28,613 nt of DNA from JBBQHM01 sp038323965 (GTDB taxonomy: Bacteria; Verrucomicrobiota; Verrucomicrobiia; Chthoniobacterales; UBA10450). The position numbers and the translations under genes were made by a program. The DNA lies in NCBI GenBank assembly GCA_038323965.1, contig JBBQHM010000018.1:1-28613 (forward strand), given 5' to 3'. The notes beneath the pieces are model-generated. The model worked only from the letters and a program-made list of their open reading frames with translations, did not search any database and was not told where the DNA came from. Shown here one piece after another: positions 14,657-21,899 of this stretch. Every line of letters begins with the position of its first letter. Positions within the stretch are counted from its first letter, which is position 1.

Positions 14657-16147
14657 TTAGCGCTTCGGTCTCAGCAGCGGAAACAGAATGACGTCGCGGA
14701 TCGACTCCGCGCCCGTGAGCATCATCGTCAGGCGATCGATCCCGACGCCGATTCCTCCCGCCGGGGGCATGCCGTGCTCCAGCGCGAGCAGAAAATCTTC
14801 GTCGAGACTCTGCGTTTCCTCGCCCGCCTGGTCGAGCAGCCGCTGACGCTGCACCGTTGGGTCATTAAGCTCGGTGTAGCCCGGCGAGATTTCCTGGCCG
14901 TTGATGATCAGCTCGTAAACATCGACCAGTGAATCGTCGTCCACGTTTTGCCGCGCGAGCGGGACGAGTTCCTTGGGGCAATGCGTCACAAAAAGCGGAT
15001 CGAAAGTCTTCTCCTCCACCAGTTTTTCAAAAACATGCTGGGTCACTTCGAAGTCGGCCAGTTGCGGCGACGTCTCGACGCCAAGCTCTTTTGCTTTCGC
15101 GCGGCGTGCATCGCTCGAAAGCTCGAACCAATCATTCCCCGCCACTTCGCGGATCAAATCGCGATAGGGCGCGCGACGCCACGGTCGCGTGAGATCAATT
15201 GTTCGCGTGACGTTCCCCTCACCGTCTCGATGTTCGATGCGGAGGGACGAGCTCGGGCTTGTCCGTGGTCCCGCAGCAGCGGGTGCCTCCGAAATCTTTG
15301 CAGCGACATGACAAATCATCTCTTCGACAAGGTCGGCCATCTTCTCGAAATTGGCGTAGGCCCAATAAGCCTCGAGCATCGTGAACTCCGGATTGTGTCG
15401 GCGGGAAATTCCTTCGTTCCGGAAATTGCGATTGAGCTCGAAGACTTTGTCGAAACCGCCAACGAGCAAACGCTTGAGGTAGAGTTCGGGTGCAATGCGT
15501 AGATAAAGATCGAGTCCGAGCGCGTTATGATGCGTGCGGAATGGCTCGGCCGCAGCGCCGCCGGCGACGGCCTGTAACATCGGCGTCTCCACTTCAGCAA
15601 ACCCGCGCTCGTGCAAAAAAGAGCGAATTTCGCGCACAATCGCGATACGCTTCGCGAAGGTTTCGCGCGATTGCTCGTTGGTGACGAGATCGAGATAGCG
15701 TTGCCGGTAACGTGTCTCGACATCCTGCAGCCCGTGCCATTTTTCCGGCAGCGGTCGCAGCGATTTCGCGAGTATCTGGAAGGCGCGAACCTTTAACGTC
15801 GGTTCGCCAGTTTTGGTCGTAAAACATTCGCCCTCAACACCGATGAAATCGCCCAGATCAACCAGCGCGAAAAGCTGCATGGCCTCCGCCGTCAGTTCCT
15901 TGCTGTTGAGGTAAACCTGGAGACGGCCGCTCGCGTCGCGGATGTCGGCAAAATGACTTTTGCCCATGTCGCGATGGGCGGTGACACGGCCCGCCGCCCG
16001 CAACGTGGCGCCTTCCGCAAATTTCTCGCAGACTTCCGCGATATTTCCCGTCGTCTCAAACGCGTTTCCAAAAGGCGCGGCGCCCAGAGCGCGGATCGCC
16101 TCGACCTTTTGCCGACGCAACGCGATTAGCTCGTTTTCATCGTCCAT
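14657..16147 (-). CDS. lysS: Lysine--tRNA ligase, class II
   Basis: Charges tRNA-Lys with lysine in the cytoplasm; 496 residues, near the usual ~490-510. The N-terminal OB-fold anticodon-binding domain (about 45-130, 'AAGRVTAHRDMGKSHFADIRDASGRLQVYL') precedes the class II catalytic core. Motifs: 'RGFAEVETPMLQ' (motif 1), 'FRNEGISRRHNPEFTMLE' (242-259, motif 2) and 'GIGVGIDRLTMMLTG' (motif 3, about 466-480). Residues about 286-303 (SEAPAAAGPRTSPSSSLR) are an extra, low-complexity loop between 'ICHVAAKI' and 'IEHRDGEGN'; the DNA for it is the palindromic element at 15240-15291. It is divergent from the ACT-domain gene with a 114-bp spacer. Confidence 0.97.
   Translation of the reverse strand: MDDENELIALRRQKVEAIRALGAAPFGNAFETTGNIAEVCEKFAEGATLRAAGRVTAHRDMGKSHFADIRDASGRLQVYLNSKELTAEAMQLFALVDLGDFIGVEGECFTTKTGEPTLKVRAFQILAKSLRPLPEKWHGLQDVETRYRQRYLDLVTNEQSRETFAKRIAIVREIRSFLHERGFAEVETPMLQAVAGGAAAEPFRTHHNALGLDLYLRIAPELYLKRLLVGGFDKVFELNRNFRNEGISRRHNPEFTMLEAYWAYANFEKMADLVEEMICHVAAKISEAPAAAGPRTSPSSSLRIEHRDGEGNVTRTIDLTRPWRRAPYRDLIREVAGNDWFELSSDARRAKAKELGVETSPQLADFEVTQHVFEKLVEEKTFDPLFVTHCPKELVPLARQNVDDDSLVDVYELIINGQEISPGYTELNDPTVQRQRLLDQAGEETQSLDEDFLLALEHGMPPAGGIGVGIDRLTMMLTGAESIRDVILFPLLRPKR
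15240..15291 (+). repeat. In-frame palindromic element, copy in lysS
   Basis: A 52-bp segment starting CGGAGGGACGAGCT and ending GGTGCCTCCG. It aligns without gaps to the nnr copy at 20999-21050 (and three further bases), with 42 of 55 positions identical by hand count. The terminal arms CGGAGG / CCTCCG pair. Relative to the gene it lies antisense to the nnr copies and encodes SEAPAAAGPRTSPSSSLR within LysRS. It is the most diverged copy, so probably the oldest. Confidence 0.7.
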
Positions 16148-16261
16148 TCCGGCCGCGACTTTACGGACGTGCCGTCAAATGAACAGCTTTTCGGTTTGCA
16201 ATAAATTCGCGGGGCATGCGATATCTTCCGGTTCCCGCGGCGATGCGTTCGCGGATTTCCC

Positions 16262-16732
16262 ATGTCTGTCAAACTTCCTGAAACCACCTCACGTATCGCC
16301 GGCCCGCTGGTAAAGCAGTTCTCTGTCTTCCTGCCGAATAAAGTAGGAGCGATGCTGGACGTGGTGAAGCTGTTGAACGCGCATCACACCCATGTGGTCG
16401 CGCTCAGCATCTCGGAATCGACGGACTCCGCCATCGCCCGGATCATCGTGAGCGATCCTGCCCTGGTAGAGAATTTATTCCGCGAACACGACATCGCGTT
16501 CGGCGTCAGCGAAATGATCGTGGTCGAGATGCGCGAAGTCGCGACGCAGCTTTCGATGTTGCTAGCCGCCTTATTGATGGCGGAAGTGAATGTGCATTTC
16601 ACCTATCCCCTGCTGACGCGACCGAATGATCGCGCGGCGCTGGCGCTGCACATCGACGACGTAGAATGTGCCTCCTCGGTCCTCGCCGGCGAAGGATTTA
16701 AGTTGCTAAGCCAGGCGGATATCTCGCGGTAG
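16262..16732 (+). CDS. Tandem ACT-domain protein
   Basis: 156 residues. ACT domain 1 (about 17-88): 'KQFSVFLPNKVGAMLDVVKLLNAHHTHVVALSISESTDSAIARIIVSD'. A second ACT-like half (about 94-152): 'LSMLLAALLMAEVNVHFTYPLLTRPNDRAALALHIDDVECASSVLAGEGFKLL'. ACT domains bind small ligands, usually amino acids, and regulate enzymes; there is no catalytic domain here, so this is a free-standing sensor-type protein. Similar two-ACT proteins are common in Verrucomicrobiota/Planctomycetota-type genomes. Ligand unknown. It is divergent from lysS and 64 bp upstream of the TPR gene. Confidence 0.85.
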   Translation: MSVKLPETTSRIAGPLVKQFSVFLPNKVGAMLDVVKLLNAHHTHVVALSISESTDSAIARIIVSDPALVENLFREHDIAFGVSEMIVVEMREVATQLSMLLAALLMAEVNVHFTYPLLTRPNDRAALALHIDDVECASSVLAGEGFKLLSQADISR

Positions 16733-16757
16733 CAACGCCGGTTTCCCTTGCCGTAGA

Positions 16758-16786
16758 TTGACAGGCGCACCCTGCTCGTTAACTGA
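16758..16786 (+). promoter_or_regulatory. Possible promoter upstream of the TPR gene
   Basis: A perfect -35 hexamer TTGACA (16758-16763), then a 17-bp spacer, then AACTGA, a weak -10. If used, transcription would start near 16793, giving an almost leaderless mRNA for the ATG at 16797. The weak -10 makes this tentative. Confidence 0.3.
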
Positions 16787-16796
16787 ATTCCGACCG

Positions 16797-17897
16797 ATGC
16801 GCGCCCTCGCCTTCCCTGCGAATAATCGTCCCGATCGGAGTTTCCCGATCGCGCTCGGTTTTGTGCTGGTCTTTGCGGCCACGGAAATTCTTGCGACAGC
16901 TTTCCATTATGCGGCCGATATGCGCGCCGCGCGCGCTACTGCACGATCGACCGCGTCAGTGACGGCAGCGCCGACCGCCAGTGTTGCCCCGGCGGCAGCG
17001 CCGCTCGCATCCGTGGCACCGCAGGTCGCGGAGTCCCCCAGTTCGACCGTAATGTCGACCTACGAACGTCTCCGCAAGGCAGCCAAAGCGGCCCAGGATC
17101 GTGGCGATACGGTCAACGCCATTGCGCGCTACCAGGAAGCATTAAAGACGGACCCGAATAACGCCGAAGTCCTGGCTGAGCTCGCGATGATTTACGAGTC
17201 GATGCAATACTTCGATCGTTCGAACGAGACGTGGAAAAAGATCGTGGATATTGGCCCGCCGGCGGGGCCGTTGTACGAACTGGCGGACATGAAGTTGAAG
17301 ACGGGCGTGCCGGCTGCCCCCGCACGCTCAGTCGGAAGCGAAGCTGCCGCCGCGGCGGGCGGCGAAGCAGATACGCTCGCTGACGGCGCGATGTTCGGAA
17401 TCTCCGAGTTCACGACCAATGCGAACGCCGACCCGGATGCCGAAACAAGTTTGAGCCTGCGCATCGCCGTGAAAAAACGCCCCGGCGCGGAGATCGATCA
17501 CACCAAAGTGAAAATCCAGGTCTACTTCTACGACACGATCGATGACGGGAAGATCGAGCTCACCGATGCCGAGGTAAATTATGAATGGCTCACCGCGGAG
17601 CATGATTGGTCGCAGACGAATCCGGAGCTCCTGCTGGTCTCGTATCTTCGCCCAAAAAATAAGGCGCTCGCTTCCGAAGCGGCGCTGTCGGCCGCGGCGG
17701 CGGCGGTGAATCCGAACAAGAAAACGAAGACGAGTAAAAAGCCGGACACCAGTTCGCTGGCGCTGCCGGAATCCGGTCACCGAAAATATCTCGGCTATAT
17801 CGTCCGGGTTTATTACAATGATCAGCTGCAGGCAGTTCGAGCCGATCCGCCAAAATTGCTGAACCTCTACCCGTCGCCCAATACCGCGAGTCCTTGA
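16797..17897 (+). CDS. Membrane-anchored TPR protein
   Basis: 366 residues from the ATG at 16797; a TTG 39 bp upstream also opens the frame but coincides with the TTGACA box. One membrane segment (about 16-36, FPIALGFVLVFAATEILATAF) is followed by an Ala/Thr/Pro linker (45-85). Two TPR units sit at about 90-165: 'AAKAAQDRGDTVNAIARYQEALKTDPNNAEVLAELAMIYESMQYFDRSNETWKKIVDIGPP'. A C-terminal beta-rich region (about 200-355) starts with 'LSLRIAVKKRPGAEIDHTKVKIQVYFYD'. TPRs bind protein partners; the specific role is unknown. Its stop TGA shares one base with the next gene's ATG. Confidence 0.8.
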   Translation: MRALAFPANNRPDRSFPIALGFVLVFAATEILATAFHYAADMRAARATARSTASVTAAPTASVAPAAAPLASVAPQVAESPSSTVMSTYERLRKAAKAAQDRGDTVNAIARYQEALKTDPNNAEVLAELAMIYESMQYFDRSNETWKKIVDIGPPAGPLYELADMKLKTGVPAAPARSVGSEAAAAAGGEADTLADGAMFGISEFTTNANADPDAETSLSLRIAVKKRPGAEIDHTKVKIQVYFYDTIDDGKIELTDAEVNYEWLTAEHDWSQTNPELLLVSYLRPKNKALASEAALSAAAAAVNPNKKTKTSKKPDTSSLALPESGHRKYLGYIVRVYYNDQLQAVRADPPKLLNLYPSPNTASP

Positions 17898-18580
17898 TGC
17901 AACTTCTCATCGTGCACCACGATCCCGAAATCGGCGATCAACTGGCGCGGATGGTGGAAGATTACACCGGCCACGAATGTGTGCTCGTGGCCACCGAAGC
18001 AGACGCCCATGCCTGGGCCCGCGGCCGGAGCGAGTGTCGTCTGCTCTTGACGCAACTGGATGCGCCGGGCATGGATGGACTCAGCGTCGGCGCCGCGCTG
18101 AGCGATGTTTTCCCGGGGTTACAGGTCCTGTTTTTCCCGCCTTATCCCACTGCGGATGTGCGCCTGGAATTTGCGGAAACGAAAGTTTTTCCTGAGCCGA
18201 TCGATGGCGAACGTCTTCTCGCCGCGGTCGCGCGGGCCGAGTCCGCCTCGCTCGGCGCGCCCGACCTTTTTCATCCCGCGGATATTCTGCAAATGTGCTG
18301 CCTCAGTAAACGCAACGGTGCGGTGCAAATGGTGCATGGGAGAAAGAGCGGCATCGTCTTCCTGCGCGGTGGCCAGATCGTGCATGCCGAGACCACGGCC
18401 GGGCGCGGGCGCGACGCCCTCGCTGACATTGTAAGCTGGAACATCATCGAGTTTGCCTACGATAAAACAGTGCGCCCGCCCGTGGAAACTATCGCGCAAC
18501 TTTGGGACGAAGTTCTGGTTGAGGTAGTGGCAGAACATCGCGAAGCAAAGAGCAGCGGTCGCCGGCGCTTTGGTGGATAA
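17897..18580 (+). CDS. Pseudo-receiver plus DUF4388 (PATAN) protein
   Basis: 227 residues from the ATG at 17897, one base overlapping the preceding stop (TGATG). Residues about 1-115 have receiver-domain topology (MQLLIVHHDPEIGDQLARMV, then 'CRLLLTQLDAPGMDGLSVGAAL'). Aligned on the 'PGMDG' landmark, the phospho-acceptor Asp position is Gln53 and the acidic pocket is HHD, so phosphorylation is unlikely. Residues about 125-200 match DUF4388: 'HPADILQMCCLSKRNGAVQMVHGRKSGIVFLRGGQIVHAET' and 'GRDALADIVSW'. DUF4388 is often fused to signalling domains in Myxococcus, Geobacter and similar bacteria; its ligand is unknown. It presumably signals by protein contact. Confidence 0.82.
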   Translation: MQLLIVHHDPEIGDQLARMVEDYTGHECVLVATEADAHAWARGRSECRLLLTQLDAPGMDGLSVGAALSDVFPGLQVLFFPPYPTADVRLEFAETKVFPEPIDGERLLAAVARAESASLGAPDLFHPADILQMCCLSKRNGAVQMVHGRKSGIVFLRGGQIVHAETTAGRGRDALADIVSWNIIEFAYDKTVRPPVETIAQLWDEVLVEVVAEHREAKSSGRRRFGG

Positions 18581-18592
18581 ATTTTCTCCAGT

Positions 18593-19483
18593 ATGAATTG
18601 CCGGCAATCACCCAGCCGCTGCACTGCCTGCGCGCTCTTCGCCGCGTGTGCGCTAGCGGCAATTACATCGGCGCACGCCCAGATCCAGGTCGAGGTAAAA
18701 TTGAAACGTCTGCAATACATCGCCTACGAACCTGTGGTCGCGACCGTCGCCATTACCAACAACACCGGTCGCGACATCGATCTGCACGATGACGCGGGCC
18801 AGCACTGGTTCGGCTTCGAAGTCAGCGGCGGTGAGGGACAGCCGATTGCTTCCTCCGCGACTCAGCCGGACCCACCGTTACACATTGATTCCAGTAAAAC
18901 TGTCACCCGGCAGATCAATCTCTCGCCTGTTTACCAGATCCAGGATTTCGGGACGTATCATCTACGGGCCAATATTTATTTTGCCGATCTGGGGAAGTAT
19001 TTCTATTCGCAGAGCAAGGCGTTTCAAATCACGGACGCGCGCCGCATTTTTCAGCGGACCGTCGGGATACCGGATGGGAAACCGGGGGCCGGCGGAGTGC
19101 GCACCTACACCCTGATGACGAATACATTTCCAGATCACACTTCGCTTTACGTGCGCGTGGAAGACAAGGGCAGCGGCGCCGTTTACGCGACCTATTCGCT
19201 CGGTCGCCTTATTGCCTTCGACGAACCGCATGCCGACATCGACCGTGAAAATCAATTGCACGTGCTGCATTGCAGCGCGCCGCGAACCTGGTCGCATTCA
19301 ACGGTTGGACTCAATGGTGAACTCGTTTCCCACGACACCCTGCTCGAAGCGAAGACACGTCCACGGTTAAAACGAAGCGCTGAAGGAGATATCGTAATCA
19401 GCGGTGGAATCCTGGATAAACCAAGCGTGCGAACTGGTGTGAACACTGCTCCTAAACTATCGGAACGGCCGCTGGACGATTAA
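18593..19483 (+). CDS. Secreted protein of unknown function
   Basis: 296 residues with a signal peptide (CTACALFAACALAAITSAHA-Q). The mature part begins with an immunoglobulin-like beta-sandwich pattern: 'QVEVKLKRLQYIAYEPVVATVAITNNTGRDIDL', with alternating hydrophobics up to about 150. A second domain (about 160-270) contains 'SLYVRVEDKGSGAVYATYSLGRLIAFDEPHADIDRENQLHVLH'. I do not recognise a named family; periplasmic or surface-exposed by prediction. It is 12 bp after the DUF4388 gene and 12 bp before the amidase gene, so it is likely co-transcribed with them. Confidence 0.72.
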   Translation: MNCRQSPSRCTACALFAACALAAITSAHAQIQVEVKLKRLQYIAYEPVVATVAITNNTGRDIDLHDDAGQHWFGFEVSGGEGQPIASSATQPDPPLHIDSSKTVTRQINLSPVYQIQDFGTYHLRANIYFADLGKYFYSQSKAFQITDARRIFQRTVGIPDGKPGAGGVRTYTLMTNTFPDHTSLYVRVEDKGSGAVYATYSLGRLIAFDEPHADIDRENQLHVLHCSAPRTWSHSTVGLNGELVSHDTLLEAKTRPRLKRSAEGDIVISGGILDKPSVRTGVNTAPKLSERPLDD

Positions 19484-19495
19484 GCTGCTCACTCG

Positions 19496-20329
19496 ATGCG
19501 AATTAAATTCATTCATTTAAAGCTGGCGCTATGCGTTGCCGTATTTGGTTTTCCATTCGCCGCGCACGCCCAGACGCGTTTCACCACCGTCGTGGTCGAT
19601 GCCGGCCACGGGGGATTCGATCGCGGCGGCGGGCCGGGACAGCGTGTTCCGGAAAAAGACAAGAACCTCGACGTCGCTTTGCGGCTGAGAAACGTGCTGC
19701 AGGCAGCTGGTTACCGCGTGGTCATGACGCGCAGCAACGATACTTTCATCCCACTGGGGACGCGGACGGCGATCGCGAACTCAAATCGGAACGCGATATT
19801 CGTTTCCATTCATTTCAACTCCGCCCCGCGCTCGGGTGCAAACGGAATTGAGACCTATTTTTATAGCTCGGAAAGCGCCCCGCTCGCCGGCGCTATTCAC
19901 GCCAACGTCGTTCGCACCGCAGGCTCCGAGAATCGCGGCGTGCGACGACGCGGCTTCTTTGTCCTGCGGCGTACTTCGATCCCCGCCGTTCTCTGTGAAT
20001 GTGGATTTCTGACGAATCCCCGTGAATCATCGAACGCGCAAAGCGGCGCCTACCGTCAGCGACTCGCGGAGGCGATCGCGCGCGGAATTCAAAGCCGTTC
20101 CACCATCGGTCCGCGCACGGCCTCGAGTTCGCAGGCGAGCCGCGTCGATGTCGGTGCCCAGCCGTTTCTCGATCAGCGTTACAATCATGAGAGTTTCAGC
20201 CGCCATTCGAAATCGAAAGGGCGGAAATCATCGAGCAGCAGCAGGAAGAAGAGTTCGAGTAAGAAAAAACATTCGTCCGACAGCGACAGCACCAGGAAAA
20301 AGAAGAACCCCGATACCACGGAGAATTAG
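19496..20329 (+). CDS. N-acetylmuramoyl-L-alanine amidase (Amidase_3, zinc)
   Basis: Periplasmic hydrolase that cuts the amide between MurNAc and L-Ala of peptidoglycan. 277 residues: signal peptide 1-25 (ends AAHA-Q), catalytic domain about 29-205. Zinc ligands are present: His38 (DAGHGG), Glu53 (PEKDKN) and His106 (SIHFNS), with catalytic Glu168 (LCECGFLTN). The tail (about 215-277) is very basic and Ser-rich (e.g. KSSSSSRKKSSSKKKHSSDSD); it is presumably disordered and could bind acidic wall or membrane polymers. The stop is immediately followed by the TTG start of nnr. Confidence 0.93.
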   Translation: MRIKFIHLKLALCVAVFGFPFAAHAQTRFTTVVVDAGHGGFDRGGGPGQRVPEKDKNLDVALRLRNVLQAAGYRVVMTRSNDTFIPLGTRTAIANSNRNAIFVSIHFNSAPRSGANGIETYFYSSESAPLAGAIHANVVRTAGSENRGVRRRGFFVLRRTSIPAVLCECGFLTNPRESSNAQSGAYRQRLAEAIARGIQSRSTIGPRTASSSQASRVDVGAQPFLDQRYNHESFSRHSKSKGRKSSSSSRKKSSSKKKHSSDSDSTRKKKNPDTTEN

Positions 20330-21898
20330 TTGGACCTTCCGATCGTAAGCGCGGCTGAAATGCGGGTCGCGGAGGAAGCTGCTTTCGCGCGCGGGAGTTC
20401 CGCCGAGAAATTAATGGACGAAGCCGGCCGCGGCGTCGCTCGCGCGGTCCAACAATTCTTTCCGCGACCGGGCGAGTGCATCCTTTTTGCCGGCAAGGGA
20501 AATAACGGGGGCGACGCCTTCGTCGCGGCCGAATTCCTGCAGCACGCAGGGTGGAGTATCGATTTGCGTCTCGCATTTCCGGAGAACGAACTTAGCGAGC
20601 TTGCGCGAAAAAAGTTTAACAGCGCGAGCCGGAGGGACATGCTTCCGCTCGGCGCACAAAGCCGGAGGGACGTGCTTCCGCTCGTCCATGGACGTGCAGA
20701 AGCACGTCCCTCCGTTGTCCTCGACGGACTGCTGGGGCTCGGCGCCGCGCTGCCGTTGCGCGAACCAATTCGCTCTGCCTGTCGCGAACTAAATCGGCTG
20801 CGACGCGAACAGAATGCGTACGTGTTTGCGCTCGACATTCCGACGGGGCTCGACGCCGATTCCGGCGACGCGGATTCTGATGCGGTGCGCGCTGATTTCA
20901 CGATTGCAATTGGCGCAGTAAAGCGCGGACTCGTCGCCGATCACGCTCTTGCATTCGTCGGCCGATTAGAAGTCGTGCCGCTGCCCGGCGTTTTCTTTCG
21001 GAGGGACGAGCTTCCGGTCGTCCACGGACTCGCCGCGGCGAGTCCCTCCGAAACCGTCGCAGCGGCATATAGCCTTTGCCAACTGTTGCCGCGCCGTGAT
21101 TTCGGGGGCTACAAAAATCAATACGGACGCGTGGGGATTGTGGCCGGCTCGAAAGGGCTCACCGGCGCATCGATTCTTTGCTCGCTCGGCGCGCTCCGTG
21201 GCGGCGCGGGACTGGTGGATCTTTTCGTGCGCGACGAAATTTATAACGTTGTCGCTGCCAGCGCGGCTCCGGAAGTGATGGTGAAGCCGGTGCGCTCGTA
21301 TCTCGAGGCTGAGCCGCCGCGCGTGGATGTGTGGGCCATCGGTCCCGGACTAGGACAATCGCACAACCAGGAAGTGCTCGAACTGATTCGCCGCACTCCG
21401 CAGCCCATGGTGATCGATGCCGATGCCCTGACCACCGTCTCGGAAAAGATGGCGCTTCTCGAAGCGCCCGCCGGGCCCCGCCTGCTCACACCGCATCCCG
21501 GTGAAATGAAACGGCTGTTTTCGGGGAAGGATCTTTCGCGCGCGGAAATGGCGCGACGCTTTACCGACCAATACCCGGTGACACTCCTGCTCAAAGGAAG
21601 CCGCACCATCGTAGCGGAGAACGGTAGCGCGTTGAGCTACAACAGCACCGGGAATCCGGGGATGGCGACAGGTGGAATCGGCGACACGCTGACTGGCGTT
21701 TGCGCCGCGCTCATGGCGCAGGGTTTGAAGCCGTACGATGCCGCGCGCGTCGGAGCGTGGGCTTGCGGTCGCGCCGCCGAGTTCGCGATTTTTAACGGGG
21801 AAGAAAGCGAGGAATCACTCATTGCCCGCGACGTCAGCGAACATTTGGGTGTAGGTTTTGGGGAACTGCATCACGCCGTTCTGCAGTCACTCGATTAA
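20330..21898 (+). CDS. nnr: Bifunctional NAD(P)H-hydrate epimerase / ADP-dependent NAD(P)H-hydrate dehydratase
   Basis: Repairs hydrated NAD(P)H: the N-terminal NnrE domain interconverts R/S-NADHX and NADPHX; the C-terminal NnrD domain dehydrates the S form using ADP. 522 residues from the TTG at 20330, directly after the amidase stop. That start gives the usual 'VSAAEMRVAEEAAF' beginning. NnrE: 'LFAGKGNNGGDAFVAAEFL' (52-70) and 'VFALDIPTGLDADSGD' (165-180). NnrD (about 258-520): 'YGRVGIVAGSKGLTGA', 'LLTPHPGEMKRLF', 'TLLLKGSRTIV' and 'GNPGMATGGIGDTLTG' (441-456). Two unusual inserts, residues about 100-129 (RRDMLPL and RRDVLPL repeats) and 223-241 (FRRDELPVVHG, then a SPSET-type end), are encoded by palindromic DNA elements and lie outside the conserved cores. 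Confidence 0.95.
   Translation: MDLPIVSAAEMRVAEEAAFARGSSAEKLMDEAGRGVARAVQQFFPRPGECILFAGKGNNGGDAFVAAEFLQHAGWSIDLRLAFPENELSELARKKFNSASRRDMLPLGAQSRRDVLPLVHGRAEARPSVVLDGLLGLGAALPLREPIRSACRELNRLRREQNAYVFALDIPTGLDADSGDADSDAVRADFTIAIGAVKRGLVADHALAFVGRLEVVPLPGVFFRRDELPVVHGLAAASPSETVAAAYSLCQLLPRRDFGGYKNQYGRVGIVAGSKGLTGASILCSLGALRGGAGLVDLFVRDEIYNVVAASAAPEVMVKPVRSYLEAEPPRVDVWAIGPGLGQSHNQEVLELIRRTPQPMVIDADALTTVSEKMALLEAPAGPRLLTPHPGEMKRLFSGKDLSRAEMARRFTDQYPVTLLLKGSRTIVAENGSALSYNSTGNPGMATGGIGDTLTGVCAALMAQGLKPYDAARVGAWACGRAAEFAIFNGEESEESLIARDVSEHLGVGFGELHHAVLQSLD
20627..20714 (+). repeat. In-frame palindromic element in nnr: tandem half copy plus full copy
   Basis: The full element (20663-20714, 52 bp) has perfect 16-bp terminal inverted repeats: CGGAGGGACGTGCTTC at 20663-20678 and its exact reverse complement at 20699-20714. 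Its centre is a 12-bp palindrome, CGTCCATGGACG (20683-20694). A left-half copy precedes it: 20627-20651 matches 20660-20684 at 24 of 25 positions, offset exactly 33 bp (11 codons). The block encodes SRRDMLPLGAQ, then SRRDVLPLVHG, then RAEARPS inside NnrE. Confidence 0.85.
20999..21050 (+). repeat. In-frame palindromic element, second nnr copy
   Basis: 52 bp, the same length as the copy at 20663-20714 and, by hand count, identical at 42 of 52 positions. The ends CGGAGGGAC and GTCCCTCCG pair. The right half contains a perfect 20-bp palindrome (21026-21045, centre CCGCGG). It encodes RRDELPVVHGLAAASPS in the linker between the NnrE and NnrD domains. Confidence 0.85.
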
Positions 21899-21899
21899 C

